DNA of 64,000 nt from Saccharothrix luteola (lineage in GTDB: Bacteria > Actinomycetota > Actinomycetes > Mycobacteriales > Pseudonocardiaceae), in the NCBI RefSeq assembly GCF_020859565.1, contig NZ_JAJHUO010000014.1:1-64000 (forward strand), given 5' to 3'. Positions 41,223 to 49,000 of this stretch are shown piece after piece (positions within the stretch are counted from its first letter, which is position 1; every line of letters begins with the position of its first letter). Both the position numbers and the translations under genes were made by a program. Under the pieces are notes generated by a model that saw nothing but the letters and a program-made list of their open reading frames with translations, had not been told where the DNA came from and did no database searches.

Positions 41223-41723
41223 GTGAACGCCCAGACCGAACAGGTCGACGACCTTCGACTCGTCGCGCTGCCCACCGCGGTGAACGTGGCGGACATGTTC
41301 GTGCGCTTCTCACTGGGCGAGTGGCGCCTGCGCGCGATGCAGGACGAGGCCGCGCAGACGGTCCGCCGACTGGTCGGCGCCGCGGTCGACGTGGCCGACC
41401 GGCGCGCGCCCGGCTTCCTCCTCGTCCGCCTGCGGCTGACCGGCACCTACCTGGTGGTCGAGGTCGAGGGCAACCGCGTCGCGCTGCCGCCGGAGCTGGC
41501 AGGCTCCCGCGCCGGCCTGGTCGACCTCACCGCCGGCGGCCACCTGGCGTGGTGCGAGCTGGCCCTGCCCTCGGGCATGAACGCCTCCGCCGTCCCGCTC
41601 CCGCGCCGCGAACCCCGCCGTTCCCCGGCCGCCGAGCAGCTGGGCGACGAGCCGAACGTGGACCCGGAGGTCATCCAGCGCATCCTCTACGGCCTGGGCG
41701 GCGGCGCGCACCGTCCCGATTAG
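41223..41723 (+). CDS. Degenerate HATPase-like regulator protein
   Basis: The 166-residue protein starts at GTG 41223 behind GAGGAGG. Residues ~15-110 follow the layout of short actinobacterial ATP-binding (RsbW-like) proteins: LPTAVNVADMFVRFSLGEW, a helix where ELVTNA normally stands, and a strand VRLRLTGTYLVVEVEG. The N-box asparagine and the DxGxG motif are absent (the N-box region reads RRLVGAAVD), so ATP binding is doubtful. The C-terminal ~50 residues are charged, ending EVIQRILYGLGGG. It may be a partner or decoy in a sigma-factor or phospho-relay switch. This is inference from fold resemblance. Confidence 0.55.
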   Translation: MNAQTEQVDDLRLVALPTAVNVADMFVRFSLGEWRLRAMQDEAAQTVRRLVGAAVDVADRRAPGFLLVRLRLTGTYLVVEVEGNRVALPPELAGSRAGLVDLTAGGHLAWCELALPSGMNASAVPLPRREPRRSPAAEQLGDEPNVDPEVIQRILYGLGGGAHRPD

Positions 41724-41833
41724 CGCGCCCCGATCAGGCGACACCACCGGTCGCAGGACTGCCGCCACCACCGAATGGCGGTATGCCATGAGTCACGCCC
41801 CGCCCGGGGCGCACCTCATGGAAGGGACCGCTG

Positions 41834-42364
41834 ATGCTTCTCCGACGCGCCGCCAGAACGATCGTCACGTGGACCGCCGCCCTCGGCGCGGTAGTGGCGT
41901 TGACCACAGCGCCCTCAGCCGCGGCCGCCTCACCACGCGCGATGGTCCCGGACGGGGTGTACAGCATCACCTTCGGCGGTGACGAGGACTCCGTCCTCAC
42001 CCCGCTGTCGGACCAGAAGGGCGCGCCGACCGTCCTCCTGCCGCCGACCGGCGATCCCGCCTACCAGGAGTGGGAGCTGGTCAGGGACAGCAAGTTCACC
42101 CAGATCATCAGGAACATCAACAGCGGCCTCTACCTGACTCTGGGCGGGCAGCAAGCAGCCGACCACCGGCCCGTCGTCGCCGGCCCCTACCCGTACTCGT
42201 GGGTCGTGCGCACCGGTTCGGTGCCCGACCGCGTGACCATCCGGGCCTGGGAGGCCGGGTTCGCGCTGGACCGGTCACCGATGCTGATCTACCCGCCACG
42301 AGTCGACGTCCAGACGTCCCGTGGCGACCTGAGCCAGGAGTGGGTGCTGACCCCGCACGAGTAG
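41834..42364 (+). CDS. Secreted beta-trefoil-like protein (possible protease-inhibitor fold)
   Basis: The 176-residue protein starts at ATG 41834 with GGAAGGG upstream. It has a Sec signal peptide (RRAARTIVTWTAALGAVVAL and an AAAA-SP cleavage site near 32). The mature ~140 residues are beta-rich with three similar turns: PDGVYSITFGGDEDSVL, QEWELVRDSKFTQIIRNINS and GLYLTLGGQQ, then QEWVLTPHE at the end. The repeated QEW followed by beta-hairpins resembles beta-trefoils of the ricin-like and I66-type inhibitor families. It has no cysteines. Target and function are unknown. Confidence 0.6.
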   Translation: MLLRRAARTIVTWTAALGAVVALTTAPSAAAASPRAMVPDGVYSITFGGDEDSVLTPLSDQKGAPTVLLPPTGDPAYQEWELVRDSKFTQIIRNINSGLYLTLGGQQAADHRPVVAGPYPYSWVVRTGSVPDRVTIRAWEAGFALDRSPMLIYPPRVDVQTSRGDLSQEWVLTPHE

Positions 42365-42458
42365 CGGGTGCAGACCCGAGGGCCGGTGTCCACCCAGGAC
42401 ACCGGCCCCCGTCACATCACCGCCGCACCACCACATCACCGCTCACCGCCACAAGCGC

Positions 42459-43304
42459 TCACCGCCGAGCGAGCGCCACCAACGCGACCGCGAGCACACC
42501 CATCCCGCACCACGACACGAGCGGCAGGCGTTCGTCCAGCACGACCACGCCCAGCACCGCCGCCACCGCCGGCTCGGCGAGCGTCAACGTGGTCGCCGCC
42601 GCCGCGCCCGTGTGCCGAAGCCCGCGGGCGAACAACAGGTACGCGGCGAATGTCGTGAACACCGCCAGGTGCGCGGTCACCGCCAGCCCCGACGGGCTCG
42701 CCACCCACCCGACACCGACGACCGCCACCACCGGCAACGTCAGCGCCGACGCGCCGCCGAACACCACGCCCACCACTGCCCGGGACGGGTGCCCGAGCCC
42801 GATCAGGTGCGCGCAGATCACCGAGTACGCGGCGTACGACAAGCCCGCGACCAGCGCCAACCCCACTCCGACCAGGTCGACGCGGGCGTCGCCGCCACCC
42901 AGCACGAGCGCCGCGCAACCGACCACCGCGGCCGACGTGAGCAGTGGCCGCGAGCGCAGCCCCAGCACGATCGGCGCGGTGGCCAGCGCCACGGTCGTGC
43001 CCACCGCCACACCCGTGCGCGCGACCGCCGGGTAGAACGCGAGCGCGTAGCCCGCCACGGTCACCGCGCCGAGCAGCAGCAACCTCCGGTCGGCGGTCCG
43101 CAGCACGGCACGCGTGCCGCGAGCGGTCAAGAACAGCAAGCAGCCACCCACCACCAGACCCGCCGCGCCGACGGCCACGGCCGGTGCGGAGGCGGGCGCC
43201 ATCGAGCTTGCGGTGCCGGTGGTGCCCCACAGGACGCACGCGGCCAGGATCGGCAGCGGTCCGCGGGTGGAACGAGCACGTGTTTCCACGGCAGAGGTCG
43301 ACAC
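42459..43304 (-). CDS. EamA-family (DMT) transporter
   Basis: The 281-residue protein starts at GTG 43304 with GGAG 6 nt upstream. Ten hydrophobic helices form two EamA repeats. The first has CVLWGTTGTASS, and the second has GLSYAAYSVICAHLIGLGHP and the end motif LAEPAVAAVLGVVVLDERLP typical of the family. These proteins export or import small metabolites such as amino acids. No specificity can be read. It stands alone, facing away from the alarmone synthetase gene. Confidence 0.85.
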   Translation of the reverse strand: MSTSAVETRARSTRGPLPILAACVLWGTTGTASSMAPASAPAVAVGAAGLVVGGCLLFLTARGTRAVLRTADRRLLLLGAVTVAGYALAFYPAVARTGVAVGTTVALATAPIVLGLRSRPLLTSAAVVGCAALVLGGGDARVDLVGVGLALVAGLSYAAYSVICAHLIGLGHPSRAVVGVVFGGASALTLPVVAVVGVGWVASPSGLAVTAHLAVFTTFAAYLLFARGLRHTGAAAATTLTLAEPAVAAVLGVVVLDERLPLVSWCGMGVLAVALVALARR

Positions 43305-43508
43305 GAGGTCTCCGTTCGCGAGACGAGAGGGAAGAGGACGCGAACGGGCGCACCGCGTGACCGGATCACGGCGTGATCGGGTCAGGCAGGCGAGAAGGCG
43401 TGCGTCAGCGAGTGCGCCCGGTCAGGCGCACGGCGGCGGAAGGACCACGTGCCAGTGGGTGTTCACGACCGGCATCGTAGACGACCGCCGGCCGGTATCG
43501 TGGGGATC

Positions 43509-44123
43509 ATGGACATCGGCGTCGCGGATGACCTGCTGCGGCGGTCCCTCGTGGTCTACAAGTTCGCGGTCGACGAACTCATGACGAAACTGCGGATCCT
43601 CAGTGAGGAGTTCGACCTCGTCCACCGGCACGACCCCATCGAGCACGTGACGCACCGCGTGAAGCGGCCCGACGCGATCCTCGACAAGCTCCGGCGCAAG
43701 GGGCTGCCGGCGGACCTGTCGCTGGCCGCCGAGCACCTGGACGACGTGGCGGGCGTGCGGGTGGTGTGCCCGTTCGTGTCCGATGTGTACCGCGTGCGCG
43801 ACATGCTGGCCCGGCAGAGCGACGTGGAGATCCTGCGGACCAAGGACTACATCGCCGCGCCGAAGCCCAACGGCTACCGCAGCCTGCACCTGATCGTGCG
43901 CATCCCGGTCTTCCTGTCCGACCGGGTGGAGCACGTGAAGGTCGAGGTCCAGCTGCGGACCATCGCGATGGACTTCTGGGCCACTTTGGAGCACAAGCTG
44001 TACTACAAGTACGACGACCAGGTGCCCGCGGGTTTCGTCGAGGAGCTGACCGCCACCGCCGCCATCGCCGCGGAGCTGGACGCCCGGATGCAGGTCCTGC
44101 ACCACGAGGTCCAGCGGGACTGA
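43509..44123 (+). CDS. Small alarmone synthetase (RelA/SpoT synthetase domain)
   Basis: The 204-residue protein starts at ATG 43509. It consists of a single (p)ppGpp synthetase domain: DVAGVRVVCPFVSDVYRV, the G-loop RTKDYIAAPKPNGYRSLHL, and VEVQLRTIAMDFWATLEHKL with the catalytic glutamate in EVQLRT. There is no hydrolase HD domain and no TGS/ACT tail, so it matches the RelQ/RelP class that transfers pyrophosphate from ATP to GTP or GDP. Such enzymes respond to cell-wall and other stresses and in actinomycetes influence antibiotic production. It lies about 600 bp upstream of the NRPS cluster, but no common regulation is visible. Confidence 0.9.
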   Translation: MDIGVADDLLRRSLVVYKFAVDELMTKLRILSEEFDLVHRHDPIEHVTHRVKRPDAILDKLRRKGLPADLSLAAEHLDDVAGVRVVCPFVSDVYRVRDMLARQSDVEILRTKDYIAAPKPNGYRSLHLIVRIPVFLSDRVEHVKVEVQLRTIAMDFWATLEHKLYYKYDDQVPAGFVEELTATAAIAAELDARMQVLHHEVQRD

Positions 44124-44170
44124 GGGGGCGTGCCCGCACGCCAACCACCCTCCCGCCGCACCCACGCACG

Positions 44171-44280
44171 CCCAACGTAGGACTCACACGTCCCGAACGT
44201 AGGACTCACGCGCGCCCGACGGCGGACTCACGCGCGCTGAACGTAGGACTCTCGCGGTCCGAGCGTTGGACTCTCGGTCC
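44171..44280. repeat. Five tandem ~22-bp intergenic repeats (GAACGTAGGACTC)
   Basis: Five imperfect units with the core GAACGTAGGACTCAC start at about 44171, 44192, 44215, 44237 and 44259. Units differ by a few bases (AACGTAGGACTC, GACGGCGGACTC, GAGCGTTGGACTC). They lie between the alarmone synthetase and the NRPS cluster. There is no leader or cas gene and the unit-to-unit sequence is continuous, so this is not CRISPR. It could be a protein-binding array or a dispersed repeat. Confidence 0.75.
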
Positions 44281-44717
44281 GGGCCGTCAATCGTGAATGT
44301 GCCACACGTCACTACCGACGTGCCGCGCCGCTACGCCCGAGTAACGTCAAACGACGCCAGACAAAGAAGGTTACGGCCATCTCGGAATCTCAACGAAAAT
44401 CCATCTGAACGGAGCAGGTAGATAATTCATACGCCCCCTGATGGACAGGCTACCGACACCCGCAAGCCGTTGACACGCGACTGCGAATAACCCTCGCGTA
44501 CTGCAGGTATTTACGAGACCACACGGTCCAAACCCGGCCGTTCGAGTGAATCCCGGAAGTGCTTCTTCCACCACGGAGTCACCCTCCCCTCAAAATGGGG
44601 AGTAGCCTTTCCGCAAATGCTCCGTTCGGCGGTCGCGACGATCTCCCGGTGACAGCCACCGTTGGGCCGCGCCCCGGTTACTCATTGACACTGTGGCTCA
44701 TTCTCAGAGGATCACGC
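44281..44717. other. Long AT-richer upstream region of the NRPS cluster
   Basis: About 440 bp with clearly lower G+C than the genes (for example 44370-44530) and no supported coding frame. A short hairpin (CTCCCC 44584-44589 with GGGGAG 44597-44602) lies 115 bp before the serine hydrolase gene. TTGACA occurs at 44474-44479 and at 44685-44690; the latter, with GAGGAT 16 nt on, could start a nearly leaderless transcript. This is the likely control region of the cluster. Confidence 0.5.
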
Positions 44718-45989
44718 ATGGACACCGACCGGATCTCCACTCGATTAGCGACGCTCGCCCGCGCCCACCTGGTGCCCGGCGCGCAGCTCGCCGTGCACCA
44801 CCAGGGACGCACGTGGACGCACGAGGTGGGCTTGGCCGCCGACGCGGCCGTGCCCATCGGCTCGATCACCAAGACGTTCACCGCGACCGTCGCCATGGCC
44901 CTGGTCTCGGACGGGGACCTGGACCTGGACGCGCCGCTGTCCGACCACCTGCCCGGGGTGGCGGCCGGCGAACTCACGCTGCGCCACTTGCTCAGCCACA
45001 CCGGCGGCCTGCCGTCGGACCCGGAGGACGTGCGCACGACGTCACTGCGCCACCACGTCCGGCAGGCGCTGCGCGAGCTGCACCCGCTGCACGAGCCCGG
45101 CGCGGGCTTCTCCTACTCCAACATCGGGTACTCCCTGATCGGCCACCTGATCGAGGTGGCGACCGGGATGACCTGGTCGGAGGCGGTGGAGGCGGTGCTG
45201 CTGCGCCCGCTCGGGGTGCGCGCCAGGTTCATCACGACCCCGGACGCCGACGTCGTCAGCGGCCACGCCGTCAACACCGCCACGGGCCGCGTGGTGCCGG
45301 TGGCGCAGTCGCTGACGCCGGTCGACGCGCCGGCCGGCGCCCTGGCCGTCAGCGCCGCGGAGCTGGTGACGTTCGGCCGGATGCTCGGCGGCGGCGCGCC
45401 GCACCTGATGGGCCCGGACGACCTCGCCCTCATGCGCGAGCCCGTGCGCCACGCGGAGCCGTTCGGCATGGCCGACGGCTGGGGCCTCGGCCTGGCGCTG
45501 TTCCAGCGCGACGGCGTCCGCTGGGTCGGCCACGACGGCACCGCCGACGGCACGTCGTGCCACCTGCGGATCAACCCGGCCGACGGCACCGCGGTCGCCC
45601 TGACGACCAACGGCAGCAGCGGCTGGGGCCTGTGGCGCGAGCTCGTGCCGGAATTGGCCGACGCGGGCCTGCCCGTGGCGGATTACGACGGAATGAGCGG
45701 GCTGCACCGCCGCATCGCCCCTCCGCCGGACTGCACCGGGCGCTTCCGCAACGGCGACGTCGAATACGCCGTGCGCGCCGTGGACCGGGAGCGCCTGGCC
45801 CTCACGGTGGACGGCGAGCCGTTCGCCGACCTGTCGTTGTTCGACGGGCTCGTGTTCGCGATGCGCGATTCCGACACCGGCGACACCAACCAGACGGGGC
45901 GTTTCCTGCGCGACCCGGGCGACGGCGGTATCCGCTGGATCCAGATCGGCGGCCGACTCGCCCGCAGGCAGGTCGCGAAAACGGGTTGA
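44718..45989 (+). CDS. Class C beta-lactamase-fold serine hydrolase, candidate PBP-type NRPS thioesterase
   Basis: The 423-residue protein starts at ATG 44718; the frame to 44559 upstream lacks resemblance. It has the serine beta-lactamase/PBP motifs: Ser49-x-x-Lys52 (GSITKTF), Tyr133-x-Asn135 (YSNIGY) and His272-Asp-Gly274 (VGHDGTADG). A ~90-residue lipocalin-like beta domain (from ~330) closes the protein. There is no signal peptide, unlike secreted lactamases. This two-domain layout and its place 66 nt before an epimerase-containing NRPS match SurE-type PBP-like thioesterases, which cyclise peptides at a D-residue. A cytoplasmic esterase or D-aminopeptidase is the alternative. Codon 10 is TTA, the rare bldA codon. 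Confidence 0.72.
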   Translation: MDTDRISTRLATLARAHLVPGAQLAVHHQGRTWTHEVGLAADAAVPIGSITKTFTATVAMALVSDGDLDLDAPLSDHLPGVAAGELTLRHLLSHTGGLPSDPEDVRTTSLRHHVRQALRELHPLHEPGAGFSYSNIGYSLIGHLIEVATGMTWSEAVEAVLLRPLGVRARFITTPDADVVSGHAVNTATGRVVPVAQSLTPVDAPAGALAVSAAELVTFGRMLGGGAPHLMGPDDLALMREPVRHAEPFGMADGWGLGLALFQRDGVRWVGHDGTADGTSCHLRINPADGTAVALTTNGSSGWGLWRELVPELADAGLPVADYDGMSGLHRRIAPPPDCTGRFRNGDVEYAVRAVDRERLALTVDGEPFADLSLFDGLVFAMRDSDTGDTNQTGRFLRDPGDGGIRWIQIGGRLARRQVAKTG

Positions 45990-46055
45990 ATTTCACGTTT
46001 GAACCCCAGCGGAATGGGTAAGCCGCGCCCCTGAGCCAGAAAGGCACCTCTCGCG

Positions 46056-49000
46056 ATGACGCACGCCCGCACACTGCCGGAATTGATCGCCGCGCAGGCG
46101 CTGCGCACTCCCGACGCACCCGCGGTCATATCGGCCGAAGGTGTGGTCTGCTACCGGGAACTCGACGAACGCGCGAACCGACTCGCGCACCTGCTCCTCG
46201 CCGAGGGGGCGCGGCGGGAGCACGTGGTGGCGGTGGCCATGCCGCGCTCGGTGGACAACGTGGTGGCGCGGCTCGCGGTGCTGAAGACCGGCGCCGCGTA
46301 CCTGCCGATCGACCCGGACTACCCGGCCGACCGGATCGCGTTCATGGTCTCCGACGCCGAGCCGCTGCTGGTGCTCTCCGACCTGCGGGACCTCACGGAC
46401 CGGCACGACGACGGCCGGCCGCGGCCGGCCGACCAACCCGTCACCGCGCCCGACGTCGCGATCCGGCCGGAGGACCCGGCGTACGTGATCTACACGTCCG
46501 GGTCGACCGGCCGCCCGAAGGGCGTCGTGGTGCCGCACCGGGGTTTACCGGCGTTCTCCGCCGCCGAGGTGGCCCACTTCGACGTGCGCCCGGGCGACCG
46601 GGTCCTCCAATTCTCCTCACCCAGCTTCGACGCCTCGGTGCTGGAGCTGTGCATGGCCCTGCCCGCCGGCGCGGCGCTCGTGGTGCCGCCGCCCGGACCG
46701 CTGCTCGGCGACCAGCTCGCCGAGGTGATCGGCACGTTCGGCGTGACCCACGCGCTGATCCCACCGGTCGCGCTGGCCACCGTGCCCGACGTCGAGCTGC
46801 CGACGTTCCGCACCCTGATCGTCGGCGGTGACGCCTGCCCGCCCGACCTGGTGGCGAAGTGGGCCCCCGGGCGCCGCATGATCAACGCCTACGGGCCGAC
46901 CGAGTCCACCGTGGTCACGTCGTGGAGCGAGCCGCTCGAGCCGGGCGGCACGCCGCCCATCGGCCACCCCATCCCCGGCACCGAGGTCCGCGTGCTGGAC
47001 GACGACCTTCGCCCCGCCCCCGAGGGCGAGCTGTACGTCACCGGCGTCGGCCTGGCCCGGGGCTACCTCCGCCGGCCGGGGCTGACCGCGCAGCGGTTCC
47101 TGCCCGACCCGTTCGGCGAGCCCGGCGCCCGCATGTACCGCACCGGTGACGTCGTCCGCACCCGTGCCGACGGCCAGCTGGAGTTCGTCGGCCGGGCCGA
47201 CCACCAGGTGAAGATCCGGGGCTTCCGGGTCGAGCCCGGCGAGATCGAGGCGCTGCTGCGGCAGCGGCCCGGCGTGGAGCACGCGGTCGTCGTCGCGCGC
47301 GGCGAGCCGAAACGGCTGGTGGCGTACGTGGTCGGCGACACCGCGGGTCTGCGGGAGCACCTGGTCGACAGACTGCCCGACTACCTGGTGCCTTCGGCGT
47401 TCGTCGAGCTGGAAGCGTTCCCGCTGACGCCCAACGGGAAGCTGGACCGGGACGCGCTGCCCGAGCCGGTCGTCGGCGACGTCCCGGAGGACCACGTCGA
47501 GCCGCGCACCGCGGCCGAGCGCCGCGTCGCCGCGGTGTGGTCGGACGTGCTCGGCGTGCCCCGGGTCGGCGCGCACGACGACTTCTTCGCCCTCGGCGGC
47601 GACTCGATCCTGGCCGTGCGGGCGCTGTCGCGGCTCGGCGGGCTGCCGGTGCGGGCGATGTTCGACCACCGCACGGTCGCCGCGCTCGCCGACGCCCTGC
47701 CCGACCAGGACGGCGCGCCGATCCCCCGCGTGCCCCGGGTCAAGCCGCTGCCCCTCTCCTCAGCCCAGCGCCGCCTGTTCTCCCTGGACGGCACGGCCGA
47801 GCAGAACACCGCCGTGGGCATCCGGCTCACCGGTCCGCTGGACGTGCCTCGTCTCGCCGAGGCGCTCGACGCGCTGGCCTGCCGGCACGACGCGCTGCGC
47901 ACGACGTTCGACGTGGTCGGCGACGAGCCGGTGCAGGTCGTCGCGCCGCACGGCACGATCCCGCTGCGCGTGCTGCCCGCACCGGGCGCAACCCAGCCGG
48001 CCGCGACCGAGCTCGATCCGACAGACCTCGGCCTGGACGAGCCGTTCGACCTGCGGCGCGGCCCGCTCACCCGCGCCGTGCTCAGCCCCCTCGGCCCGGA
48101 CGAGCACCTGCTGACCCTCGTCCAGCACCACATCATCACCGACGGCTGGTCGGTGCAGGTGCTGCTGACCGAACTGGCCGAGCTCTACGCGGGCAACCGG
48201 CCGGCCGAGCCTCCCGTGCAGTACCCCGACTTCACCGCCTGGGACCGGTCGAGGCCCGAGGGCGACCCGGCCTACTGGCGAGACCGGCTCGCCGGCATCG
48301 AGGCGCTCGACCTGCCCACCGACCGGCCCCGGCCACCGCTGCGCACCACGTCCGGCTCGGTCCTGCGGCGTCCGCTGCCCGCCGACCTGGTCCGCCGGCT
48401 GGCGGCCGTGGGCCGCGCGCACGACGCCACCTTGTTCATGACGCTCACCGCCGCCGTGCAGGTGGTGCTGTCCGCACGCAGCCGGCAGCGCGACATCGCC
48501 GTGGGCACGGTCAGCTCCGGCCGCGACCGCGCCGACCTGGAACGCGCGGTCGGGTTCTTCGTCCGCACGCTCGTGCTGCGCTCGTGGGTCGACCCGGACC
48601 TGCCGTTCACCGCGTTCCTGGACCAGGTGCGGGACACGGCGCTGGAGGCCTTCGCGCACGACGACGTGCCGTTCGACCGGGTGGTGGAGGAGGTCCGGCC
48701 CGACCCGGACCCCGGCCGCACGCCCCTGGTGCAGGCCGTCGTGGCCCTGCACCAGCCGCTGCTGCCCGGCACCGCGTTCGGCGAGCTGACCGCGGCCGAG
48801 CACGACCTCCCGCGCCCGGTGGCCCGGTTCGACCTGGTGGTGGAGTTCTGGCCGCGCGGCGACGACCTCGCGCTGACCGTCGAGTACAACACCGACCTGT
48901 TCGACGCCACCACGATCGAATCGCTGACCGACGACCTGGACGCGTTGCTGCGCCTGGTCGTGGACGACCCGGACCGCCCGCTGCACGACCTGACCGAGTT

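Noticed and set aside
43385-43508. Small RNA or riboswitch ahead of the alarmone synthetase
   Set aside because: The region has repeats of GTGATC and CGGTCAGG but no stable long hairpin or conserved riboswitch core that I could recognise.
44171-44280. CRISPR array
   Set aside because: The units are directly joined with no unique spacers, they vary inside the core, and no cas genes are present.
44718-45989. True secreted beta-lactamase resistance gene
   Set aside because: There is no signal peptide, an extra C-terminal lipocalin-like domain is present, and the gene is adjacent to an NRPS, which favours a biosynthetic hydrolase. Not fully excluded.
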